Shown here: in pieces, positions 35,492 through 44,157 of the stretch
Layout: each line of letters starts with the position of its first letter
How positions within the stretch are numbered: the stretch's first letter is position 1
Origin: Myxococcales bacterium
Lineage (GTDB): Bacteria > Myxococcota > UBA727 > JABDBI01
Length of the DNA stretch: 53,780 bases
Reading direction: 5' to 3'
Assembly (NCBI GenBank): GCA_023248595.1
Contig: JAHFEG010000014.1
Location: forward strand, 1 to 53,780
The notes under the pieces: model-generated
What the model was told of the DNA's origin: nothing
Databases searched by the model: none
What the model saw: the letters and a program-made list of their open reading frames with translations, nothing else
Program-made: the position numbers and the translations under genes

Positions 35492-35799
35492 AGATTCTCC
35501 TCGATCGATCTTCAGTCTTACCCTTTCATGCTCCATAGCACTTGCCTAATACTCATTCAACTACGTAGAACGCTCTGCATAAACTAATTTTGATTTATTT
35601 CTACAAAACTAAATCTCTAATTTTAGCTGCCGCAATTAAAAACCAATAAATGATCATTTAAATCAAATACATTCAAGCAGTTAAGACAATGTGTAAATAA
35701 AACATTTTTAGCGATTAAAATGATCTTGAATTTTGAGAAAATATCTGTAAAACGCACACACTTATTATTTATCAATTCAAACAATTTATGTGTACTGCT
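35492..35799. other. AT-rich divergent intergenic region
   Basis: About 308 bases without a convincing gene, between divergent hpf and the ankyrin gene. It is AT-rich and must hold both promoters. I see no clear -35/-10 pair, sigma-54 site, riboswitch or terminator. Confidence 0.6.
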
Positions 35800-36474
35800 A
35801 TGATTAAAAAAATTATTTTGTCCCTGCTTATATTGTCATCCATAAACCCGGCACACAGCTTCAAAAATTCATCGAATTTTAATGACGCAAAGTCCGCAAT
35901 TGCAGAAAATAATATGCAGCTATTTGAGCTCATATGTCGTAGAGGTCTTGATGTTAATCAAGCAGCACCCGATGGTTTAACGCTTTTAATACTCGCCATC
36001 CAACAAAGAAATCGTAATGCAGTCACAATCTTATTGGATCATGGCGTCGACATTAACGGTGTACATTTAATAAATCCACTATTATACGCCTTTAAAATGA
36101 ATTCCATGCCACTAATTTTACTTTTGCTAGAGCATGGAGCAGTTCTTACACAAACAATGATCCAACTTGCAATAGCAGAAAACAATATTAATATTATCAC
36201 ATTTTTAAATAGCATCGGATACAATCCAATTGCACTTTTTCCAGACCATGCGACGCCCTTCTTGGCAATGGCAATCAAAAGCGGAAACCTAAAGATGGTT
36301 CAATTACTGATTATGCTGGGAGCAGATCCCTTTTTGCAAAATAGCGCCAGCGAAAGCGCATTTGAGTTTGCGCAAACCTACGGAACACCTGCAATAAGAG
36401 CTTTTTTCTACTCGTTACGGCCAGATCATTGCCCAGCTTACTGCGAATCAAGAACTCGCGCTGCTTCGTTTTAA
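35800..36474 (+). CDS. Exported ankyrin-repeat protein
   Basis: 224 residues. Signal peptide (MIKKIILSLLILSSINPAHS, from ATG 35800), then about five ankyrin repeats, of which three are clear (DGLTLLILAIQQRNRNAVTILLDHGVDIN; PLLLYAF-type; ATPFLAMAIKSGNLKMVQLLIMLGADP). Ankyrin repeats mediate protein-protein contacts. Export suggests a periplasmic or surface role; it could also be an immunity or chaperone-type protein. Overlaps the convergent lipoprotein gene by four bases. Confidence 0.8.
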   Translation: MIKKIILSLLILSSINPAHSFKNSSNFNDAKSAIAENNMQLFELICRRGLDVNQAAPDGLTLLILAIQQRNRNAVTILLDHGVDINGVHLINPLLYAFKMNSMPLILLLLEHGAVLTQTMIQLAIAENNINIITFLNSIGYNPIALFPDHATPFLAMAIKSGNLKMVQLLIMLGADPFLQNSASESAFEFAQTYGTPAIRAFFYSLRPDHCPAYCESRTRAASF

Positions 36475-37727
36475 GAACTTGGTATGCATGTATACGTCGA
36501 CAAATCGCACTTATAGCCTAAATCATGCGTGGCTTTACATTGCCGATCATTTTCGCACTCTGGGATGACACAAGCCTGCGTCTCAAGCACGCAGCGCTTT
36601 TCGATTGGGCAATCATCATCACGATTGCAATGATTGAGCTTCGAAACGCAGTCGCGCGTCTGAAAATCACAGGACGTTCCAGGCCCACATTCATCTTTGC
36701 TAAAGCACTCAAAAAAACTACTCCCCATACTGCTGGTACGATAGGACGAAGCATCAGGACGGGGACATTCCATTTGTTTTGTCGCTAAATCCTCAATGCA
36801 TGGGTACGCGCTCATATTTTCCGGCCAATGAATAATGGCAATTTCCCACCATTCGTTTGGTTGCAAAATATGATAAAATTCCGCGTATAAATGCCCATAC
36901 AAGTAAATACGAACAGTATTTCCAACAGGCCGAGCACCTGCGAAATGATGCGCACTTACTAAAAATGATCCACCCAAAGCGTGTTCAATATTAATATTCT
37001 CTGGTCCATATCCACTCTTATCATCAATATCTAATGATGGATCGCCATTACTTCCACGCGCCTCGTCATCATCCCAGTTGGGTCTGTCATTTTCATGATA
37101 ATAGACGCATGTAGCGTAGTTACATTCTAGAAATTCTGGCACTGGACATGTCATGGCCAGAGGGCCGGATTTCCCTTCGTCATTTAGGTCAGATGCACAA
37201 AATCGATTTTGGGAATCTTTCTTCGCTAAATGCAAATCCATATCGCCGTAATTAGTATCCCAAACTAATTGGATATGCAGCAAGTCAGTAGGAATTGCAC
37301 TCCACTTAACGAGGCATTCATTTGTGCTCTGAGTGCCCAAACTATCAGTAACGGTTAATTTAACCCGGTAATTACCTGCCAAATCTACTCCATGAAGATT
37401 ATCGGCAAAAACAAAACCGGTCTCAATACCAGCCGGGGTCAACAAAAAGGCGGTACTTCCAAATGGTTGCCAAACCTTTTCCCAACGATAACTGACAATC
37501 TTTGCCTCTGGCATTCGTGCGACTGACCCCTCTGCAGTCAACATAACATCATCTAGAGGCTTAATTCCCATTCCTTCCACATAGACAACATGATTAACGG
37601 ATTTAATGGCGCATTTTGCCAATGGAGGCTTCTTGGGGATAAACCAGTAAAGAGACTCTTCTTCAGCGCAGCTTAACATGAAAATACAGCCCAAGAGCCC
37701 AACACAAATACAGCGCAGCCAGTCCAT
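36471..37727 (-). CDS. Large lipoprotein with PKD-like and Cys-rich repeat domains
   Basis: About 418 residues. Signal peptide with lipobox FMLSC, so likely lipid-anchored. Then a PKD/REJ-like beta-sandwich (about 50-130, ending GNYRVKLTVTDSLGTQS), a middle domain with WDTNYGDMDLHL and an acidic calcium-like segment (NWDDDEARGSNGDPSLDIDD), and a C-terminal tail of three Cys repeats of the form C-x4-5-C-x5-C-x6-C. This architecture is common in myxobacterial surface lipoproteins. Start set at ATG 37727; the frame is open to 37766. Function unknown, probably surface binding. Confidence 0.75.
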   Translation of the reverse strand: MDWLRCICVGLLGCIFMLSCAEEESLYWFIPKKPPLAKCAIKSVNHVVYVEGMGIKPLDDVMLTAEGSVARMPEAKIVSYRWEKVWQPFGSTAFLLTPAGIETGFVFADNLHGVDLAGNYRVKLTVTDSLGTQSTNECLVKWSAIPTDLLHIQLVWDTNYGDMDLHLAKKDSQNRFCASDLNDEGKSGPLAMTCPVPEFLECNYATCVYYHENDRPNWDDDEARGSNGDPSLDIDDKSGYGPENINIEHALGGSFLVSAHHFAGARPVGNTVRIYLYGHLYAEFYHILQPNEWWEIAIIHWPENMSAYPCIEDLATKQMECPRPDASSYRTSSMGSSFFECFSKDECGPGTSCDFQTRDCVSKLNHCNRDDDCPIEKRCVLETQACVIPECENDRQCKATHDLGYKCDLSTYTCIPSS

Positions 37728-37855
37728 AGAATCAGGAAGACCAGCATTTGTGCATAAATTTTTCATTCTTTGAAGTTAGATTTTTTGAACTAATTCCGAA
37801 ATCGGCTAAACGACGGACTCGATCGGTTTATAAGCCCAAAAACGTTTTTCCTATC

Positions 37856-37885
37856 TTGACTTCAGGAGATAAACCAGCATAGATA
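37856..37885 (+). promoter_or_regulatory. Likely sigma-70-type promoter of the tRNA-Asp gene
   Basis: TTGACT (37856-37861), 18-base spacer, TAGATA (37880-37885). It ends 40 bases before the mature tRNA 5' end, a normal leader length. Confidence 0.5.
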
Positions 37886-37925
37886 ACGGAACACATTGTA
37901 GAAACAATGATCTTTTCTATACCAC

Positions 37926-38071
<146 letters not shown>

Positions 38072-38100
<29 letters not shown>

Positions 38101-38973
38101 GTTTGTTAAAATCATCCCAATAAATCTCGTAACCCCCGCGGTTATAACGGTCGATCATAAAGATCACCTCAGACTTTCCATCATTGTCATAATCTCCAGC
38201 ATCAAGCAAAACCAAATTTTCTGCTAAGAACTTTGGTTTTCCTAACGGTGGCACTGCAAACCACTGCACAGAGAATTGACTATCTTGTGTGATTAGGCCA
38301 TCGCATCTATATTTTTGCAGCTGCATTTGTACAACAAACCACTTTTTGGAAGAGCTGTAGGACTTAAGAATTTTGATGTCTGAGTCAGAATACTTCCAAG
38401 GCGAGCGATGTTTTCATAACCATTCTTGCAGTTGGTTACCACAGGATATTTTTTTCGAAATTCAGCTTTTAATGCTTTTGTCATTTTTGATACGACCTGC
38501 ACGCTTTTCCAATTCTCTGGATCACTAAAGTACGGCTTAGAAAGAGCAACAAGAGGTCTATAGACTTTGCCAAATGTAAACCCGCCGAATTCGACAGATG
38601 GTTTTCCAATCGCAGGAATTTTCGAATTTTTTAAAATTTTTTGTTGACCTACGTCACAATAGAACATAAATTCTTCTGGACGTTGGCTGTTGATTTCTCC
38701 GACTTTTTTACCGTCAAAGGCGATAGTCCAAAACATTTTACTTGGGTAGCGAGATGGCAGAGATTTTAGACACACAGAGTTAGGGCATGTACTTTCAAAT
38801 GCCTTCCATCCATTAACTGCTTTCTGGAAAATCACGCGAACAGTCGGCGGTTTTTCAGGAACGCTCTTTTCGTAATGCTCTAAAACACCTAAAACAGTTC
38901 CTATGGCTGGCGTATCACTAAAGGCTGCTGTGCCAAAGAGAAACAATAATATTGTAGCCACTTTTATTTTCAT
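38072..38973 (-). pseudogene. Exported protein of unknown function, broken by a frameshift
   Basis: A signal peptide (MKIKVATILLFLFGTAAFS) opens a frame that gives plausible protein through NCKNGYENIAR, then low-quality sequence (ILTQTSKFLSPTALP) to a stop at 38293. The neighbouring frame gives good sequence from PWKYSDSDIKIL onward, including SSSKKWFVVQMQLQKY and a calcium-type DYDNDGKSEVIF loop, to a stop at 38072. A one-base loss near 38395-38405 joins them into a product of about 300 residues. I see no slippery heptamer, so this is a true mutation or a sequencing error. The intact family is not recognised; the C-terminal half is FG-GAP/VCBS-like. Confidence 0.7.
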
Positions 38974-39000
38974 ATGTAGTCCTATTGCAGAATCATATAA

Positions 39001-39135
39001 CTAACCCCAATTTTTAAAAACTGATTCTATAAAATCTGTCTTTGCAGCTGGATAGTCTTGACGCGAAATTCCAGCAGTTCCTCTTTCTAATCCCAAACCA
39101 AAATCTGATAGTTGTTTAATAATGCGTTTTTTCAT
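39001..39135 (-). CDS. Possible 44-residue small protein
   Basis: ATG 39133-39135 to TAG at 39001, starting MKKRIIKQLSDFGLGLERG and ending FIESVFKNWG. No signal peptide and no strong ribosome site. Sits just upstream of the frameshifted gene on the same strand. Its end resembles the fragment at 37981-38100, which hints at a duplicated small gene flanking the frameshifted one. Confidence 0.35.
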   Translation of the reverse strand: MKKRIIKQLSDFGLGLERGTAGISRQDYPAAKTDFIESVFKNWG

Positions 39136-39237
39136 ATTTTTCTACCGTAGTTATATTTTATAAAAATGTACGTGCAAGCGCCAACCGTACTGAATGCCTC
39201 TACCGAGATTCAAAAAATTGGTTATATTCTTTAAACC

Positions 39238-40803
39238 ATGACCCAATTTGATGCTGATTTTGAAATCCAATTAAGTTTTGAACTTGATGAAGCCGATGAT
39301 GAAAATGCCATTGCAAATCGAGCGGCACAAAAAATTGGTATTCCTGTTGCAGATTTACCGCCATTTGAAATTAAAAAACGAGCCATTGATGCACGCCATG
39401 GCCATGTTCGTTTTTTTCTGACCATTGGCACTGTCGAAGCCACGTCTACGCCACGAGCTGATCCGCAACCTCGCCAAGTTTCTGGTGAACCCGTGCTTAT
39501 CGTTGGAGCTGGCCCCGCCGGACTTTTTTGTGCCTATGAACTGGCAAGAATGGGTATTGCCTCTATTATTTTTGATCGAGGGAAGATGGTTCAAGCCCGT
39601 CGCCATGACTTAAAAGGACTCACTCAGCATGGCGTTGTCGACCCAGATAGCAACTATTGTTTCGGCGAAGGCGGCGCTGGCACTTATTCGGATGGCAAAC
39701 TTTACACACGCTCTCATAAGCGTGGCGATGTGCGAGATGTTTTAGAAATTTTAGCACTACATGGCGCGCCTGAAACGATCTTGACCGATGCGAGACCCCA
39801 TATTGGATCTAATCGCTTGCCCAAAGTGATCACCGCCATGCGCGAGAAACTGGAAGAATTAGGCGTCATATTTCAATTTGGTGCACGTGTCACCAATATC
39901 CTGATTGAAAAAGAAAAAGCCATCGGGGTTGAACTTGCAGACGGCCGACAAATCATGGGACAAGCAGTGGTGGTGGCAACCGGTCATTCCGCCCGTGATA
40001 TGTATGCTATTTTGGAAAATATCGGCGCTGCCCTTGAAGCAAAACCTTTTGCCATGGGCATTCGCATTGAACACCCTCAACCTCTTATTAATCAAATCCA
40101 GTATGGACAGTTCGCTGGTCATACTAAATTACCGGCAGCCCCCTATCGTCTTGCTTTCACGCCATCTGATGGTCGAGGTGCTTTCTCATTTTGCATGTGT
40201 CCTGGTGGCTGGATCGTCCCGGCCTCAACAGAAATCGAGGGACTGGTGGTCAATGGCATGAGTTTATCGCGCCGCGATTCGCCTTATGCAAATTCAGGAT
40301 TAGTTGTTGCAGTCTCTGTCGAAGACACCACACAAGTTGGCCTAACGCTTCCGATGGGTGGCCTCGAATTACAACGCCGCATTGAACAAGCAGCGGCACA
40401 AGCTGGTGGCGGCGAGTTGTGCGCACCTGCAGTCCGCGCGACTGATTTTATGGCCAAACGCATCTCTTCGACACTGCCTAACACCAGTTACCAGCCAGGT
40501 TTAAAACCTGCAGATATTGACGCCGTCTTAAATGCCTCAGGCCTGCCTCTAGCAACAAGACTTCGTGAAGCACTGCTTAAGTTTGATCGCCAAATGCCAG
40601 GTTATATCTGCGAAGAAGCAGTCTTGGTCGGCGTCGAATCACGCACTTCAAGTCCAGTGCGGGTCCTGCGTGATAAAGAAAACTTAAATTCACCCACACT
40701 TGAAAGACTCTATCCTTGCGGTGAAGGTGCTGGCTATGCAGGAGGCATTGTGAGCGCAGCGATGGATGGTGCGCGCGTGGCACGCGCTATTGCGCGAATT
40801 TAA
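39238..40803 (+). CDS. FAD-dependent oxidoreductase, uncharacterised (COG2509-like)
   Basis: 521 residues. An N-terminal alpha/beta domain of about 75 residues precedes a Rossmann FAD site LIVGAGPAGLFCAYELARMG (about 84-103). Further family features are YCFGEGGAGTYSDGKLYTR and, near the C-terminus, the FAD motif YPCGEGAGYAGGIVSAAMDG. This full-length type is widespread but its substrate is unknown. Monocistronic by spacing. Confidence 0.9.
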   Translation: MTQFDADFEIQLSFELDEADDENAIANRAAQKIGIPVADLPPFEIKKRAIDARHGHVRFFLTIGTVEATSTPRADPQPRQVSGEPVLIVGAGPAGLFCAYELARMGIASIIFDRGKMVQARRHDLKGLTQHGVVDPDSNYCFGEGGAGTYSDGKLYTRSHKRGDVRDVLEILALHGAPETILTDARPHIGSNRLPKVITAMREKLEELGVIFQFGARVTNILIEKEKAIGVELADGRQIMGQAVVVATGHSARDMYAILENIGAALEAKPFAMGIRIEHPQPLINQIQYGQFAGHTKLPAAPYRLAFTPSDGRGAFSFCMCPGGWIVPASTEIEGLVVNGMSLSRRDSPYANSGLVVAVSVEDTTQVGLTLPMGGLELQRRIEQAAAQAGGGELCAPAVRATDFMAKRISSTLPNTSYQPGLKPADIDAVLNASGLPLATRLREALLKFDRQMPGYICEEAVLVGVESRTSSPVRVLRDKENLNSPTLERLYPCGEGAGYAGGIVSAAMDGARVARAIARI

Positions 40804-40882
40804 ATTCAGCCTTGCAGACCACTGAAAAGCTGTCTATGAAATAGCCTTCTCGAGGTTCAATTTATCTTGGTGGGTATTGTCT

Positions 40883-42583
40883 ATGGCACATGTTAAATTC
40901 GTATGTCTGCTCTCTTTACTGCTAACGATTTTTGCTGCCCATCGCGGTTTTGCCGAAGATCTTTTTCCTGACTATTCTAAAGAGCAAAAAGCAAAAATCT
41001 ACGCAACGCTTTCATTGCAAGAAGTTGAAACCTTTTTAACTTATCAAGCCCTAAAAGATCTCGAAGTTCCTTTGCTCATCACCGCCATTGATCGAACACA
41101 CTTAGCATCAGGCTCTGTCGAATTTGCTAGATTATTGCAACCTACAAGTAACATGGATAAGCTGCAACGTCGTCGTCTTATTTTAGAAGAATTACTTAAA
41201 AATGACAGCACGCTATTTGAGGCATTAGAACAGACACTTCGAGAATTCTCGAACAAAGATGAAAATCTCTTTATCAGCCTAGTGGACGGAGATATCCTTC
41301 CTAACATGTCAGCCAGCTCGAAATTAGGCACGGGAATAGTCACCACAGTCATGAGCCTGTTAGCATTGGGTGACACCAAACGGCATATTATCAGTGACCG
41401 CGCAAACATGAGACAGACAAGCTGGCTATCTTGGCTGAATTCGGCTCGGAGCATCTACATAGAAATCATCGGTGGAATTTATCTCTCGTATTACGCATAT
41501 CAAAATTTAAACGAAGCCTACCAAACAATCGATGAAACTGATCAATTCGTTTTTAAATTTGCTCGTGCAGTTATGGTTATGGAAAAAATTAATGCGATCA
41601 TTCAGTCATCAGCCACATTATCCAATGCTTTTCCAGCTTTTCAAGATTTCAAAAATATAAGTAGGCAAGACCAAAATCTCGCTTGGACGCTCGAGAAATT
41701 GGCATCAAGAGCCGATGCTCAAGATTCTTTCTGGGCATACTGGCACATGAAAGACAGTATGATACTCTACGATCAAATCAGAAGTCTAAAAATGCAATTC
41801 GCCAATATACTATGGTGGATTTCTCGAATCGATGCCTACATGTCGGTTATTCGCTGGATCAAAGAAAGAGAAAAAAATGGCGAAGATGTGACTTTTGTAA
41901 CTTATATAAAAGATGCCCATCGACCTCAATATCAACTGCAAAATTTAACAAACCCTACTATTGAAAATTCCGTTGCAAACGATTTCAATATTAATGGCCA
42001 TGCTATTTTGACTGGTCCTCATGCACTGGGCAAAACATCGAGCATGCGATCAATTGCTTATGCACACATTATGGGACAATCCATTGTCGTCGTACCTGCT
42101 AAAAAAGCTGCCTTTGCGCCGGTTTTTAATATTAAAACCTATTTCAATGTTGGCGACAGCAATGGTGAATCGAGTTTTCAAGCAGAACTCAGACGTATGA
42201 CGGAGCTTCTTGCTTTCGCAACACAAAATTCCTCAAACCAACCTATACTCTTTTTCATTGATGAACCTTTTGCCAAAACGCCTTCCCTGGTTGGCAATCA
42301 TTTAATGCAGCAATTTTTAAACAAAACTGTCGACGCCCCAAATCTGAGCATGCTGCTTTCAACACATTTAGAAATTCCTTCTCAATTTGCTGAAAACCAC
42401 AAAGATGTCATGCAAAATCTACAGCCTGAAGTTCGAAAAATAAATTCGAATTTTCTGACCACTTACAAAATTGTTCCTGGCGCTGCTCATTGGTGGTTTG
42501 AGAATGAAGACAATCAAACCAATGACTACATCAAATGGCTGATGAGCAAGCAACTAGACACTGTCAAATTATGGTTTGAATAA
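40883..42583 (+). CDS. MutS-type ABC ATPase with N-terminal export signal or membrane anchor
   Basis: About 566 residues. N-terminus MAHVKFVCLLSLLLTIFAA..GFA looks like a signal peptide with an A-x-A-like site. A helical region follows (about 60-350), with possible hydrophobic helices near 150-165 and 190-210. The C-terminal third is a MutS domain V ATPase: Walker A GPHALGKTSS (about 377-386), VPAKKAAFAPVFNIKTYF, a signature-like SSFQAELRRM (MutS: STFMVEM), Walker B ILFFIDEP and H-loop LLSTH. The mismatch-binding domain is absent. If exported it would lack ATP, so a membrane-anchored form with a cytoplasmic ATPase is the likelier topology. GGTGGG lies eight bases before ATG 40883. Confidence 0.75.
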   Translation: MAHVKFVCLLSLLLTIFAAHRGFAEDLFPDYSKEQKAKIYATLSLQEVETFLTYQALKDLEVPLLITAIDRTHLASGSVEFARLLQPTSNMDKLQRRRLILEELLKNDSTLFEALEQTLREFSNKDENLFISLVDGDILPNMSASSKLGTGIVTTVMSLLALGDTKRHIISDRANMRQTSWLSWLNSARSIYIEIIGGIYLSYYAYQNLNEAYQTIDETDQFVFKFARAVMVMEKINAIIQSSATLSNAFPAFQDFKNISRQDQNLAWTLEKLASRADAQDSFWAYWHMKDSMILYDQIRSLKMQFANILWWISRIDAYMSVIRWIKEREKNGEDVTFVTYIKDAHRPQYQLQNLTNPTIENSVANDFNINGHAILTGPHALGKTSSMRSIAYAHIMGQSIVVVPAKKAAFAPVFNIKTYFNVGDSNGESSFQAELRRMTELLAFATQNSSNQPILFFIDEPFAKTPSLVGNHLMQQFLNKTVDAPNLSMLLSTHLEIPSQFAENHKDVMQNLQPEVRKINSNFLTTYKIVPGAAHWWFENEDNQTNDYIKWLMSKQLDTVKLWFE

Positions 42584-42648
42584 ATAGGGAATGTTTCTCA
42601 CAGCTAGCTCGTTGTCCAGTCATCACCAACAAAGCCAAGGAGCTTGTC

Positions 42649-43155
42649 ATGAAAAAAGCAACATTTACTGCCATTTTTATATCGCTATCGATGCTTTTAA
42701 CTGCAAACACTGTTTTTGCCATAGGTGCAAGCCTGGAGGAAAAAGCAAAACATGAAGGCAATATAACAAAAACCATGTTCCAATTTATCGCCATGGGATT
42801 GGGAAGTTACGGTCTTCATAAAACAAGCCAAGCCACAGGCTGCGATATGGCGACCAAAGCTGTTTTGCAATTATCAAACGTCATGGTTCAAGGTGGAATG
42901 ATATTTGGTAAACCAGTTTTGACTGATCTTGGATTTCGAGCATTGCTTGCTTCGGGTGCAGCTTCACTCGCTAACAACCCAATGGTGAAAGACAATCTTG
43001 CAAACATTCCCTTCGTTGGACAGCATTTGAAAGACGCAGGCACCAAAGGCGTGGCTATCACTACTGTGGCATTCTACGAATTGTATCGCAACGGCTACAT
43101 CGCAGTGATTGACGGTATGCCAGCTTCCGTGCAGAATCTTGTTCGAGGCGAATAA
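42649..43155 (+). CDS. Small secreted or membrane-associated protein next to the MutS-like gene
   Basis: 168 residues. Signal peptide MKKATFTAIFISLSMLLTANTVFA. The mature part is Gly/Ala-rich with two weakly hydrophobic segments (near FQFIAMGLGSYGL and FRALLASGAASLA) and one Cys. AAGGAG six bases before ATG. Lies 65 bases after the MutS-like gene on the same strand, so the two may be co-transcribed. Family not recognised. Confidence 0.7.
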   Translation: MKKATFTAIFISLSMLLTANTVFAIGASLEEKAKHEGNITKTMFQFIAMGLGSYGLHKTSQATGCDMATKAVLQLSNVMVQGGMIFGKPVLTDLGFRALLASGAASLANNPMVKDNLANIPFVGQHLKDAGTKGVAITTVAFYELYRNGYIAVIDGMPASVQNLVRGE

Positions 43156-43170
43156 GTTTCAGTTCCCGTT

Positions 43171-43203
43171 AAAAAAACCCTCGAAGCAAATGCTCGAGGG
43201 TTT
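43171..43203 (-). terminator. Rho-independent terminator of the MBL hydrolase gene (possibly bidirectional)
   Basis: Inverted repeat AAACCCTCGA / TCGAGGGTTT with a nine-base loop. On the minus strand it is followed by seven T, as expected for the gene ending at 43213. On the plus strand only a short T run follows, so it may also help end the 42649 gene. Confidence 0.8.
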
Positions 43204-43212
43204 AGCTCAAAG

Positions 43213-44076
43213 TTAACTCAATTTTAGCGGCACTTTCAAATAACTTAGGCCATTATCCTCGGGATCAGGAAAATTTCCCGCAGCGATATTTACTTGCAAG
43301 CTCGGATAAAGTAATTTGGGAGCTGCTAAAGTTTTATCGCGGGTTTGACGCATTGCAACAAATTCAGTTTCGCTGCTTTTAGCAGGCAAGTGGACGTTGT
43401 TAGCCTTTTCTTCTTCAATGGTGCTTTGAAACAATAAAGATCGCCCACCAGGCAGATAGTCGTGTCCAACATATACTTTTGTATTTTCAGGTAATCGATA
43501 AAGCTGATCTTGTATCGATCGATATAAATGGGCAGCATCACCACCGGGAAAGTCACATCGGCCTGTTCCATAATCTGGCATAAACAAAGCGTCACCGGTA
43601 AAAACGGCCTGATCATTTATTAAATAACTTAAACAACAAGGTGTATGTCCAGCTGTCTGAATCGCTTGTATTTTTAAAGAACCTGCATGAAAAATTTCAT
43701 CATCATCCAGAAGCTTGTCGAATTGACGACCATCGGTGGCGAATGTTTTAGGTAAATTAAAAATGCTTTTAAAGGTTTTCTGTACTTCTGTAATACGCTT
43801 GCCAATCGCTGTTTTCGCTAATGGAAATTCTTTTTTCAAATAAGCTGCACTTGTCAAATGATCGGCATGCACGTGTGTTTCTAAAATAAAGTGCAAGATT
43901 AAATGATGCATCTGGAAAAATTCTAAAAGACTTTTCACTTGATGTATTTCAACTTCACCACTGGCGTAATTGAAATTCAAAACTGGATCGATCACGACAG
44001 CGTCTTTGCTTTTTTCATCGTAGATCACGTAGGTTAACGTGTTGGTCACTTCATCAAAAAAATGTTGAATCTTCAT
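43213..44076 (-). CDS. MBL-fold hydrolase, persulfide-dioxygenase (ETHE1/Blh)-like
   Basis: 287 residues. Metallo-beta-lactamase metal motif ETHVHADHLTS (HxHxDH), AGHTPCCLSYL, FTGDALFMPDYGTGRCDFPGGDA and YVGHDY. The THVHADH and GTGRCDFPGGDA segments are the signature of the ETHE1/Blh persulfide dioxygenase group, which oxidises glutathione persulfide to sulfite with one mononuclear iron. No rhodanese domain is fused. GAGG precedes the ATG. Diverges from the subtilase gene with 81 bases between starts. Confidence 0.85.
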   Translation of the reverse strand: MKIQHFFDEVTNTLTYVIYDEKSKDAVVIDPVLNFNYASGEVEIHQVKSLLEFFQMHHLILHFILETHVHADHLTSAAYLKKEFPLAKTAIGKRITEVQKTFKSIFNLPKTFATDGRQFDKLLDDDEIFHAGSLKIQAIQTAGHTPCCLSYLINDQAVFTGDALFMPDYGTGRCDFPGGDAAHLYRSIQDQLYRLPENTKVYVGHDYLPGGRSLLFQSTIEEEKANNVHLPAKSSETEFVAMRQTRDKTLAAPKLLYPSLQVNIAAGNFPDPEDNGLSYLKVPLKLS

Positions 44077-44157
44077 GTGGCCTCAATTGGACTTTCAATT
44101 CCTTTTTGCATTACACTTTCGCAAGATAGCAACAACACAACTGGCGAGGAAAATAAA

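Noticed and set aside
38293..38973. 226-residue ORF as a complete gene
   Set aside because: Its last 28 residues are of shadow quality while the neighbouring frame reads well, so it is treated as a frameshifted gene.
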